Assembly (NCBI GenBank): GCA_963921825.1
Contig: OY997588.1
Coordinates: forward strand, 51,840,803 to 51,904,802
Direction: 5' to 3'
DNA: 64,000 bases
From: Erodium maritimum
Taxonomy: Eukaryota; Streptophyta; Magnoliopsida; Geraniales; Geraniaceae
Below the pieces are notes generated by a model that made no database searches, was not told the DNA's origin, and saw only the letters and a program-made list of their open reading frames with translations. Positions 34,126-44,425 of this stretch are shown here, piece after piece; the stretch's first letter is position 1; every line of letters starts with the position of its first letter. A program made the translations under genes and the position numbers.

Positions 34126-34462
34126 CCGGCGAGGGTGTGGTCGGGAGAGGAGATGGGCGGCTGAAGGAGAAGAGAATGAGAGGGATTAGGGTTTGAGGAG
34201 GAGGGGTGGGGTTTAAATACCCTGGGCTAACCCGAGTTGGGCCTCGGCTGGGATTTGGGCCGTACGGCCCAAAACGCTTATTGGCCTGCTCAGGTGGGGG
34301 TCGGGTCCTGCCTGGCCGGGTCTGCAGCTTGGGCCGGGTCCGGTCCGACCCGGTCCGACCCAAAAGTTTTTTTTTTTTTTTCCAGACTTTTCGAACCGCT
34401 TCCCGATCCCGTCAATTAAAACCCGTAAAAGGCAATTTAAATTTTCAGGACTTTACAAGTTA

Positions 34463-34619
34463 CGATATTTTCTTAACTCATTTGAATTTATAGATTTGAT
34501 AGGGGAAATGACCATTTTGCCTTCATTTAATAATAAAATCAACTAAAATTATAATTAATCCTATACAAAAAATGGCAATTCATCTTCCTCTTATCCCTTT
34601 CCATTTAGAGACTAGATCT
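34463..34619. other. Spacer before the CACTA-like terminus
   Basis: AT-rich sequence; nothing recognised. Confidence 0.5.
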
Positions 34620-34930
34620 CACTACACTAGGAAGCCGCTTGGGGGAGGAAACTACTTGATCCTTGGTGTTGAAAATTTAACACCGAGGAAATCATGATTC
34701 CCCGGCTTTGAAAATTTCAAAATCGAAGATTACGTAATTCCTCAGCGTTGAAATTTCAAGACCACAAGAAAGTGTAATTCCTCGGCTTTAAAATTTTCAA
34801 CTTCGAGGAAGTTGATAGCCCTCGGTGTTGAAAATTTTAAAGCGAGGAATTACACTTTCCACGGTCTTGAAAATTTCAACACCGAGGATTAACATTTTTC
34901 TCGGTATTTAATCATTTATGTCGCAACATA

Positions 34931-35871
34931 TGTAAAAAGTGTTAATCGAAATACTTTGAATAATTTTATTGAAGAATCACTACTCTTATTTATAGGAGAT
35001 TACAAGATTATTATAAGGAAACTAATATCACATAATATTATAATTAAATATCGTAATCAAATTGAATCAAATCAGAACAAATCAATTTGATATATTTGTT
35101 TGATTTGATTACCTTCAATACTCCCCCTCAAGTTGAAGTATGGAGATTCGAAATGCTCAACTTGAAAAGAAGATTATAAAACGATCATGTCTAGTGCCTT
35201 TGATGGATGGTGCAAACGGCTACTCGTCTCGGGGTCGATGGTGCAAACGGCATCTCGTCTCGTGGCCAACGGTGCAAATGGCTACTCGTCTCGTGGCCGA
35301 CGGTGCAAACGGCTACTCGTCTCGGGGCTGACGGTGCAAACGGCTACTCGTCTCAGGGCCGACGGTGCAAAAGGCATCTCGTCTCGGGGCCGACGGTGCA
35401 AAGGGCATCTCGTCTCGTGACCGACGGTGCAAACATCATCTCATCTTGTGGCTGACGGCACAAATAGCATCTCGTCTCATGATCGGCATTGTAAACATCA
35501 TAGAAAGTGGAAAACTGTTGTGGTTGATTACGAAGATGCGGAAGCAAAATAAAACTATAAAATAAAATAAAAACACATTTCAAATGCCTTGCCCACTTGT
35601 TAGAACCATAAGCTAACAAGTGGGCAAAGCTACAAATTCATAAGAGCCTCCCAAAGATCGAAATCGGGAGCTCTGATACCATGTAAAAAGTGTTAATCGA
35701 AATGCTTTGAATAATTTTATTGAAGAATCACTACTCCTATTTATAGGAGATTACAAGACTATTATAAGGAAACTAATATCACATAATATTATAATTAAAT
35801 ATCGTAATCAAATTGAATCAAATCAGAACAAATCAATTTGATATATTTGTTTGATTTGATTACCTTGAATA
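34931..35871 (-). mobile_element. TRIM (miniature LTR retrotransposon), near intact
   Basis: Two 190-bp LTRs (34931-35120 and 35682-35871) differ at about four positions, roughly 2%, so the insertion is young, on the order of a million years at commonly used plant rates. Flanked by ACATA at 34926-34930 and 35872-35876. On the minus strand the bases next to the right LTR read TGGTATCAGAGC, the classic primer-binding site for initiator Met-tRNA. A purine tract (TTGAGGGGGAG) adjoins the left LTR. The 560-bp interior has no gag or pol; it is mostly a 31-bp tandem repeat. The element looks whole for its class and would depend on another element's proteins. Confidence 0.92.
35209..35490 (+). repeat. 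31-bp tandem repeat inside the TRIM
   Basis: About nine units based on GGTGCAAACGGC then ACTCGTCTCG; the first starts fall at 35209, 35240 and 35271. The last two units are diverged. Because 31 is not a multiple of three, the three forward frames show the same peptides in rotation, which creates spurious frames. Confidence 0.92.
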
Positions 35872-36576
35872 ACATAATTCTACAATTTCTCTCTCCCCAA
35901 ACCCATCTTTTCTTCCGTTAACACTTTTTTCTCCACATCATCTTACATAGAATATGGTATGTTTCTTAATCTATTAATTTATGGATTTTTTTTATTTAAA
36001 TGCAGATACGATGAAAATGAATTTTAGTGTTGTGTATAGAAGGTTGAAATAATTAGTAGTGTAGTAAGTAATGTTGTTGTGAAAAAAAACAAAAGCATAA
36101 TATGAGAGAGAGATAATAAGGTATTCAACGCGCCGCACGTGTAGAAGTTTTTGGCGATCCACGGATTCTCGACTAGGGTTTCATTCTTAACGGCGAGAAT
36201 TGATCGATTTCGCGCCGGAGCGGACCTGCAGGAGATTGTGGCCTGACTCTGGGACCGTATGTTGTTGAACGAGTCGGTTCTGTGAATCCATCAATCGGCA
36301 TAGAAGAAGGTAACAGTGAGTCCAATGTCGTGATCTCTCGAAGCAGAGTACTATGAGAAATTGGTGGAGGGGAAGGTGATTGGGGTACCGAAACTTGCTT
36401 CTGTGATCTGTAGACTGGAGGAATCTACTTGTGTGACCTTAGATAGCTCGGTCAGTTGCCGGCAAGGGACCTCCCCGGAGCCTGTTTCGCGACAGAAGGA
36501 GAAAACAATTCTAGAGGCCTCGGTTTCATCGTTGTAAAGGGGGTTTGGGGGGAAGAAGAAGATTGTGACGAATTCA

Positions 36577-37956
36577 ATGGAACAGTGTAAGCTTTTCATT
36601 TGTAATCTCCCTCCTGACACCAATCGGAGTAAATTGAGGAGTTGGCTTGAGGAATTGACTCCGGTGTGCAGAGTTTTTGTGTGCAAAAGGAAGAATGAGG
36701 GGGACAGATTTTTTGGTTTTGTAACAGTCTATTTCAAAGAGGATGCTTCAATTCTGTCGAAAGCTTGTAATGGTTGCGTGTGGGAGGGTCATAAGATCTT
36801 CATGTTTGTGGCTTGGCCGGAAAGGATGACAAAGAGACTGGGACGACAAGGTGGAACTCAAACCAGTCAATTCTGGAGACCAAAAGGTGGGAACTTGTCT
36901 GAGCCACAAGTCAAGGAGTTTAAGCTTGCAGAGAGCTCCCCCGTGCCTCAGAAAATCATCGGTACCAGGTCTCAGTACCTGTCGCCATGGATTGCAGCAA
37001 GTATACTGGGAGTGGCAAAAGACGAAGTGTCATTAAGTACTTTGCGTGGACTAATCAACTCGGAAGGGTCACCCGATTTGTAATTCTGATATCTCGGTAA
37101 CAAGATTTTCTTGTTCCTGTCATCTGACCAAGACACTTTGGCTGATATTTTGAACTTGAAATGGAAATGGTGCTCTGAAGCTTTTTTGATGTTTGATCGA
37201 GCAAATGAGTGGTTAAACAATGCGGGCGGATTCGCTTGGTAGAAGGTGTTGGGCATCCCGCTTTCGGGATGGTGCATGTCAACCTTTTGAGACATTGGGA
37301 GCTCATGCGGTTCTTTTATGTTGGCCTTATGAGATGAGACGTCGTCAATACTTGACTGCAACTTTCTCCTGTTGCAGTCGACTTCCCTGGAGGAATCGTG
37401 TACTCGAGTTTTGGAGGTAGAGGGCAATATTTTTCATGTGTCTTTGTCCAAAATTGCATCGGCTGATCTTCCGTCAGTAGACAGGGTTGCAGACCACAAA
37501 AGTGCGATGCTCTCTCAGGACAGTTCAGATTTCCCGCTCCCGGAGGTTAACGCGAAGGGTATAAATGTTATGAATTATTCGACTCCGGTAAGAAAGGTAC
37601 CAGAATCGTCTAATTCGAGCCCAAGTCCATCTTTGTGTGGGCCTCAAGGAACTCGGGCTAGGGTTTCTGCGAGTGATCTTCTACAGCCGAACAAACCAAA
37701 GCATGTTTTCCGTTCCTATGCTTCCAGTCGGCTTTCAGTAGATAAAGAAAATGCTGATCGAGAGAGGAAATGGAAATTAATCAAGGCCAGTCGGAAACTC
37801 CTTGCAGGTCATCCAGAAACAGCTGATCAAATTGAAGCTCTTGATTTCAAGCTAGGAGACTCTATTGATCCAGAATTTCAGGACGACTCTAATGACCTTT
37901 GTTCGAGTGATGGGATAGAAGTGGGGGAATCTTTCCCTACTTCCTTACCTTTTTAA
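36577..37956 (+). pseudogene. LINE ORF1 (RRM-bearing RNA-binding protein), with in-frame stops
   Basis: ORF1 of plant L1 elements coats the element RNA. The start MEQCKLFICNLPPDTNRSKL opens an RRM: RNP2-like KLFICNL near residues 4-10 and RNP1-like DRFFGFVTVYF near 45-55. It is followed by a region reading KIFLFLSSDQDTLADILN and WKWCSEAFLMFDRANEW, typical of the DUF4283-type segment in plant LINE and reverse-transcriptase-linked proteins. A Ser-rich tail ends EVGESFPTSLPF. The whole 460-codon frame is collinear without frameshift. It carries about five stops between 37081 and 37335, at least one fitting CGA to TGA, as expected of methylated CpG decay. Confidence 0.85.
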
Positions 37957-37965
37957 CCGGGTGTT

Positions 37966-40900
37966 ATGGTGAAGTTAATCTCCTGGAACGTGAGGGGGAT
38001 GAATGTCGTCCAGAAGAGACGGTGTATCAGGGTGGCCCTTTCTAAGCAACACCCTGATATGGTTTTATTTCAGGAAACAAAAAGAGAAGAGATACCCCTT
38101 ATATTTTACGAAGTTGTGGTTTTTTGAGTGGTTGGGAGTCAGCTTTCATTCCTTCTGTAGGCGCGACAGGAGGTGTTCTACTGGTTTGGAGGACGGTAAT
38201 TTTTTCAGTGATCCATTCTTATAATATTGATAATGCACTTGTTTGGAAAGGCTTGATACGTGCTGAAGCAATTTCCCTGACTGTCGTGAATGTCTACGCA
38301 CCTAGTGAAAGTGGTGATCGGTTGGAGTTGTGGACTAAACTGTCTGATGCTAGTCCATCTTTTGATGATTGTCTATTGGTGGGCGGAGATTTTAATGGGC
38401 TTTGTATTTGAGAAGAACGGGCCAATTGTGAGTTCTCTGAGGCTGACAGTGAGTCCTTTAGAGACCTCATCTTTGATTTAGCGGTTTGTGATTTACCGTT
38501 GACTGGTAGTAGTTTCACTTGGTATGGACCCGCGTCCGAGGTAGCCCGTTTGGACAGATTTCTTGTCTCGGCTGATTTGTTGTCTATATTCCCGAGCTTG
38601 GTTCAAAAAACGTTGCACAGAGAACTTTCTGATCATAAACTGGTTGTCCTAGAGATTCAGTCGATTAACTGGGGACCAAAGCCCGTACAGTTCCTAAATG
38701 TTTGGACGTCACACCCGGAATTCTTTGATTTTGTTAAGACTCAGTGGGACAGTTTTTTGGTTCAAGGTGCGCCCAGTTATAAATTGCGGAATAAGCTTAA
38801 CTGTTTAAGAAAAGCCCTGCAGGCTTGGAATATTGATGTTTTTGGCAGGGTGGATAAAGAAATAGCATATCTAAACGTGGAGATCGACAGTTTGGATAAG
38901 GTTATTGATGTTCGGCCTCTGACTGGGGAGGAGTGTACTCGGAGATCTCTCTTAAAAGTCTCGTTGATTTCGAAGCACAAATTACTAGAAAAGATTTGGG
39001 CACAGAAAGCCAGATTCAAATGGTTTTCAGAAGGGGAGCAGTGTTCAAAATTTTATCATCGCTTAGCCCATTTCAATTCCTCTCTTAAAAGGATAACAAT
39101 TATTTGGGTTGGAGAGACCATTTTCTCAGATCCAGCACAAATAAAATGTCAAGATGTTATTCATTTTCGTGAGCGATTTGCTAGGCCGCAGGAGGCTTTG
39201 GTTCGGATACCGGCCCTTCAGTTCAAGAGTATTTTTGCGATTCAGTCCTCGGATTTGGAGGCACCTTTTTCGGCTGAGGAGATCTTTAATTCACTGTCGG
39301 AGTGTGGAAACAGTAAAGCGCCCGGGCCAGATGGTTTTTCGATGTTGTTCTTTAAGTCCTGTTGGGAAGTGATTAAGGCTGACGTGTTGCATTTTGCTGA
39401 GGAGTTTCATTTTTTGGGGGTTTTCGGGAAAGGTCTCAGCTCGGCCTTTATGGTTCTTATTCCGAAGATTCCAAGCCCGGAAGCTTTTGACGATTTCAGG
39501 CCTATTAGCCTGATATCGGGACCTTATAAAATTGTGGCAAAATTACTGGCAAACATGCTTAAAAAGGTCCTACTGGACTTAATAAGTGATACTCATAGTG
39601 GTTTTATAGCAGGAAGACAGCTTGTGGACGGTGTGCTCATCGCTTCTGAAGTACTACATGAAATGAAAAAGTCTAAGAAGGAGACAGTGATACTGAAGCT
39701 TGACTTCGAAAAAGCATATGATAAGGTCAGTTGGTCTTATTTATTAGATGTGATGAGTATTATGGGATTTTCTGAGAAGTGGAGATTGTGGATGGCTAGC
39801 TGTTTCAGAGCCAATTTGTCAATTTTAATTAACGGGGCTCCTAGTGCTGATTTTGAAACTGAAAATGGTATCCGTCAGGGGTGTCCTCTCTCCCCTTAAT
39901 TGTTCTTGCTGGCGGCCGAAGGTTTGAACCAAATGTTGCTGGATGGCATCCAGGGTGGTGATTTTAATGGAGTGGAAGTGGGATGTAATGGACTGCTGGT
40001 GTCTCATTTGGAGTTTGCAGATGATACCATCCTTTTTATTAAGGGTGAGGAGGCGGGTTTGAGGAATGTGAAGAACTTATTAGATTTATTCCAAACAACT
40101 TCGGGTCTTAAGATAAACTATGCAAAGTCCAAAGCGGTATTAATGAATAGAGTATCTTTGTCTGACGAGCTGATTTCGTCCATTTTGGGGTGTGAGGTTT
40201 GTGACTTGCCCTTACCTTATTTAGGTTTCCAGTTGGGACTTTCCCCTAAGCGGCTCAGGTTTTTGGAGCCAGTTTTTATTCGGGTGAGAAAATATTTGAA
40301 TGGGTGGAAAGCGAAGACTTTGTCCATTGCAAGCCGAGTGGTACTGTTGAAATCAACTTTGGCAGCTCTTTCGATGTTTTACATGAGTCTGTTTAAGGCT
40401 CATAGTTCGGTGATAAATAAGTTGGAAAGGCTTCAACGTCGTTTCCTGTGGTCGCATAGTGTGGCAAGACGTGTTATTCACAAAGTAAAATGGGATAAAG
40501 TCTGTTGGCCGAGATCTGAGGGTGGGTTGGGTCTTAGAAGACTGGAAGAGGTCAATTTGAGCTTACTGGCTAAGTGGTTTTGGAGATTTGCTGGGGATGA
40601 TACGTCTCTCTGGAAGCAACTCATTTGTGACAAATTTAGATGGGACCCAGGGGAGTGGGATCTTTTAAAGTTGGACCGGCCGAATAATTCTTCTCTTTTT
40701 GGTCACATTGTGAGCTTGGCCAGTGACCCGAGATTTCAAACACTTTTTGGAGGTCAAGGAATTCATTGGAAAGTGGGAAATGGTATGATGGTGAGATTTT
40801 GGGATGATATTTGGCTTGGGGAAGAAGCTTTCCGTTTTAAATTCCCACAATTGTTTATTGCTGCTCTTGATAAAAAAGCTTCGGTCAAGGATTACTGGAG

Positions 40901-41651
40901 AGAGGGACAATGGGTGTTGGTCTACAGAAGAGACCCGTTTGTTCGAGAACTGGGTGAGGAACGGGTGCTGCATGAGCTTCTGAACTCGTTTTGTCTATCT
41001 GATTCTCAAGACATGATGGTTTGGGTCAAGGGATCCCGTTTCTCAGTGGGGGCGGTGTACAAACTGATCAAGCCTACTTTTGATGAGGTAAGTTGGGCTT
41101 CAGTTTTTTGGGTCAAGGGTCTTCCTCCGAAATTCAGCATGTTTATGTGGTTAGCTTTGCACTCGGCAATCCCTACTATGACATTTCTCGAGGCTAGAGG
41201 TTGCAGAATTTCACGGAACGCTATGAGGTGTTATTTCTGTAAGTCTTGCTTTGAAGACTTTGATCATCTTTTTCTCCATTGTGTGTTTTCTTGGAGACTG
41301 TGGGGTTTGTTGCACGTGTGGTGGTCTATGTCCTAGGTGATGTCGAACTCTTTTATGGTGGCTTTTGAAGGTTGGGTGTTGGAGTCGGGTCGGATGGGGG
41401 GTTCAGCATGGCTGAAATTGTGTTACTTGACCTGCTGGCATATTTGGTTACAGCGTAATGCTATAGTCTTTCGTAGCATTTCGTTGTCGGAGTCAGAGGT
41501 TTTAGTCGGTTTAAAGCCACATGCTTACAGTTTACTGAGGATGGCAGGAGATCTTTTACCTGAGGCTTCTTTTGAGCAATGGACCTTGGCCCCGAGTTCG
41601 TGTCTTAGGAGAAGTGGACGGCGCATGAGAGTTGTTGTTGGGGGAATTTAA
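37966..41651 (+). pseudogene. LINE ORF2 (endonuclease, reverse transcriptase), broken
   Basis: ORF2 begins MVKLISWNVRGMNVVQKRR, ten bases after ORF1. Order: an APE-type endonuclease (ISWNVRG; VLFQETKRE; VVNVYAPSESGDR; LLVGGDFNG; about 37966-38640) and a linker. The non-LTR reverse transcriptase follows (GNSKAPGPDGF, FRPISLISGPYKIVAKLLANMLK, LKLDFEKAYDKVSW, GIRQGCPLSP and the catalytic FADD at about 40016-40030). A C-terminal zf-RVT-type region near 41100-41330 has a CX2C...HX4C-like cluster (CYFCKSCFEDFDHLFLHC). Breaks: one frameshift between about 38095 and 38120, and in-frame stops at 38409 (TGA), 39897 (TAA) and 41334 (TAG). The rest is one collinear frame, so inactivation is fairly recent. 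Confidence 0.93.
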
Positions 41652-41775
41652 AATTTTTGTTCCTTTTGTTTCCTGTTTTTGGTTTTTATTGTAGCCTTTT
41701 TAAAGGCCTTCGTTGCAGGTTTCCAGTCAGGTTCCTGTCTAATAAAGTAATCGCTTGTCCAAAAAAAAGTAATAT

Positions 41776-42075
41776 TGTTGTGAAAGTAAGACCAATGATA
41801 AATAAAGTATAAGAGAATGGAAGAACAATATTAGAGAAAAAGAGAGAACATGAAGAGAGTAGAATAGATTCTTTTTATTCATCATCTTTTCACACTTTAC
41901 AATAGCCTCTATTTATAGGTTCATAACATGAAGAATTGAAGACATAACCTTAATGACCTACATTAATCTATACATAAATGAGGGAACTCAAAACTCAAAA
42001 GTCTTGTGACTCCAATCTAAAATCTTCCATGTAATGAAGTAGTCATCCAACAAATATCACATATATTCATTACAC
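41776..42075 (-). mobile_element. LTR of the Copia fossil
   Basis: Starts TGTTGTGAAAG and ends TTCATTACA on the plus strand, about 300 bp. It is followed by CTCCCCCTTTGAATGAC, which on the minus strand is a purine tract, so this is the 3' LTR of a minus-strand element. The LINE sits at its outer edge. The matching 5' LTR is not seen in the window. Confidence 0.8.
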
Positions 42076-43003
42076 TCCCCCTTTGAATGACACGTACAAA
42101 TACTATTACGCCTCGTTAAAACCTTTCTAGGAAAACCCCAGTGGGAAAACCCTAGAAGGAAAAAGAGTACATAATTTGTACAATACGTATATAAATTACC
42201 TCATTAAAAACCTTTTTAGGAAAACTCATTGGGATAAAACCTAAAGCAACGGAAAAAGAGTGTAACACGTATTTCTTCCCCTCATTGCAACATCTCCATT
42301 TATAAATCAAGGAGTTTTCTCATGCCGATCTTGTAGACCAATTTTATAGAGGAGGTTGTAGGAAGTGCAAATCTGCAATATTGTCACATGAATGAATTTG
42401 ACAAACATCGATATCTCCCTTTTAATGAAGTTCCCGAGTAAACAAGAACTTAGGAGAAATGTGTTTCAATCTATATCCTTTCATGTATCCTCTTTTGATC
42501 TAAGCTATACAAGCTGTATTATCTTCGTATAAGATAGTTGGACTTCCTTTATTTATTGAAAGATCACATGATTCTCGGATATGATTGATCAAAGACCTTA
42601 TCCATATATATTCACGACTTGCTTCATGAAGAACTGTCAACTCAGCGTGATTTGAAGAAGTGGTTGTAAGGGTTTGTTTTTTTTAGCGCCAAGATATAGC
42701 GGTGTCATCATATGTAAATATATATCCAGTTTGTGACCGCGGTTTGTGGGGATCAAATAAATATCCGGCATCAGCATATTTAATCAATCCAGACTTCGGG
42801 TCTTTTGAAAAAAACAACCCCATATCTAATGTTCCTCGAAGATATCTTAAAATTTGTTTAACACCAGTCCAATGTCTTTGAATCGAAGAAGAACTATATC
42901 TTGCTAGCAAATTAACAGAAAATGCTATATCAGGATATGTGCAATCAACAAGATACATTAGTGCCCCAATGGCTATAAGATATGATACTTCGTGGACTAA
43001 GAA

Positions 43004-43122
43004 GTTCTTCTTCTTCTTCTTCTTCTTCTTCTTCTTCTTCTTCTTCTTCTTCTTCTTCTTCTTCTTCTTCTTCTTCTTCTTCTTCTTCTTCTTCTTCTTC
43101 TTCTTCTTCTTCTTCTTCTTCT
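43004..43122 (+). repeat. (TTC)n microsatellite, about 39 units
   Basis: An uninterrupted TTC tract of about 118 bp (GAA on the other strand), lying in the RNase H-side part of the Copia fossil. Long perfect GAA/TTC tracts can form triplex DNA and are length-unstable. Confidence 0.97.
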
Positions 43123-43401
43123 CAGGGGCGAAATGGATCCTTTATCACATCAAGTGATCAAACAACCATGAGGGAACTCAAATGATGTGATTTATCCATA
43201 TTGAATCGTTTAAAGATCTTCTCAATATATGATAACTGGTAACCAAAAATCCCCTTCGACAAATGTTCAATCTGAAGGCCGAGACAAAATTTTGTTTTCC
43301 CAAAGTCTTTCAGTTCGAATTCACTTTTCAAGTATTTGATCGTCTCTACAAGCTCATCATGCGTTCCAATGATGATTAAATCATCAACACAAACCGCGAG
43401 A

Positions 43402-44345
43402 GACTACGGAGCAACGAGATGTCAGAGTTGTGTCACCAGGAGGTCTAGAGAGAGCCAAAGGCAGAAGGTGTCAGGGGCCAGCGCCTAGGGAAGACCGACA
43501 AGAGGAGGACCAGCAAAGATTAAATTCCGACGAGCTACAGCCATAGACCGAAGGAGGCGGAGGAGCAGGAACGAAGATGAACCAAAGCATCCAGAGATGA
43601 AGAGAGAAACGGGCGCGGGAAGAGCAGGAAGGGGCTCGAAGAGGCACCACCGGACACACGCTCGCGACTAAGATCACCCACGCCGGAGAATCAACTCAAC
43701 CGCCACGAATCATAACCAGAGCCCGGAGCGACGGAAGGAGAGGGCCAACGGAGGGGTGGCGCTGGGGGTCAACACCCACGAGACCAGCGAGCCAAGAGCG
43801 GGCCAGGGTGGTGTGTAGGATGTCAGATCGAGCGACAGAGTCAATAGAGAGTCGGAGAGGCTCATGTCCGAGAAGGAAGCCCAAGACGGCGGGGGACCTC
43901 TTGAGGACCGTCAGAGGAGAGCTGAAAGTGAGGACGCCGAGTAGAGAAGTAGATTTGAAACAGACCACCGCATGAGGGGGAGGAGCCAGCGAGAGACCAA
44001 ACGTCCTCGACCACAAACGACACACGCTAACCCACGAAGAAGGAGCCCGAGGGCGAAGAGGGACCAAGCTGGTCGCTGAGAAGGGCCGTGTGAAGAAGAA
44101 ATTGAGAAGGTCGAGGGAGGTCACTCATGGGAGTCTCGAGTAAGAGGGTCAGCAGATCTGGAACCAAGGAGAAGGAGTGTGAATGAGGAAGGATCTGATA
44201 AGAACGAGGAAATCTAGAGGGAAAAAGGAGGAAGGGAGGGGGGTCGACAACTCCAAAGCCTTGGAGGCCGCCAGGAACGGCGGAGCAAAAAGGAGGGCTT
44301 TTAGAGTTAGGACAGAAGGCTAGAGAGGTTTTTGGCGAGGTAACT
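43402..44345 (-). other. Unidentified insertion in the Copia fossil
   Basis: A GC-rich block that separates two recognisable parts of the Copia reverse transcriptase. On the minus strand it begins pyrimidine-rich (CTCCCTTCCTCCTTTTTCCC type) and includes a 142-codon open stretch (44124-43696) with no recognised domain. The composition recalls a plant LINE 5' leader. There is no poly-A and no clear target duplication (only GCGAG at both edges), so the class is undecided. Confidence 0.4.
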
Positions 44346-44425
44346 ATTCTCTAGATAAAAGGTGTTACTAAGTAAAATATTAACGTGATTGCATCCATAA
44401 CCGGTGAATATGTCTCTTCATAATT

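Larger units (their letters stand above)
31168..34457 (-). mobile_element. Solo LTR, 3.3 kb (long-LTR family, copy D)
   Basis: On the plus strand it starts TGTCACGCCCC and ends GGACTTTACA. Flanked by AGTTA at 31163-31167 and 34458-34462, a perfect duplication. It has the hairpin near 31445-31465 (one arm change keeps pairing imperfect) and the minisatellite at 31980-32460. A TATA-like GTATTTAAAC on the minus strand near 34215 precedes a pyrimidine-rich and then GC-rich leader containing a short tandem repeat at about 34054-34125. Its body mixes features of copies A/B (minisatellite) and C (the TTTACA end), so it is an intermediate subfamily. Confidence 0.88.
34620..36066. mobile_element. CACTA-like terminus with subterminal repeats (one end only)
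   Basis: CACTACACTAGGA at 34620 fits the CACTA terminal motif. It is followed by about seven alternating direct and inverted copies of a phrase about CCTCGGTGTTGAAAATTTCA up to 34905, the usual subterminal architecture of CACTA elements. The TRIM at 34931-35871 interrupts it. The opposite end is not clear; a TAGTGTAGT at about 36050-36060 just before the LINE is only a weak candidate. No transposase frame is present. Confidence 0.45.
36085..41767 (+). mobile_element. L1-type LINE, full-length, with 18-bp target duplications
   Basis: A 5.7-kb element with ORF1, ORF2 and a 3' tail AATAAAG...(A)8. It is flanked by AGTAATGTTGTTGTGAAA at 36067-36084 and AGTAATATTGTTGTGAAA at 41768-41785, 17 of 18 identical, as expected from target-primed reverse transcription. 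The 5' end is present (about 490 bp of leader before ORF1), so it is not 5'-truncated. Both frames now carry stops. The right target copy overlaps the first bases of the Copia LTR at 41776. Confidence 0.93.
42076..44425 (-). mobile_element. Copia (Ty1) retrotransposon fossil, partial pol
   Basis: Minus-strand fragments of Copia pol. A reverse-transcriptase piece near 44365-44425 reads NYEETYSPVMDAIT. The catalytic region near 43395 reads VDDLIIIGT and continues as LKSEFELKDFGKTKFCLGLQ. The RNase H part follows at 42330-42960 (LVDCTYPDIAFSVNLLARYS, LRYLRGT, SSNHAEL, HEASREYIWIRS). Gag, protease and integrase are absent from the window. The element is broken, with several breaks and one foreign insertion (43402-44345), and carries a long microsatellite. 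Old fossil. Confidence 0.85.

Noticed and set aside
33535-34363. Long GC-rich Pro/Arg/Gly-rich frames on both strands
   Set aside because: They lie wholly inside solo LTR copy D, are low-complexity, and overlap in several frames at once as expected for GC-rich DNA.
35140-35455. Three overlapping frames with CKRLLVSG-type repeats
   Set aside because: A 31-bp tandem unit rotates the same peptides through all frames; no coding evidence.
42939-43185. Poly-Phe and poly-Ser frames
   Set aside because: Artefact of the TTC microsatellite.
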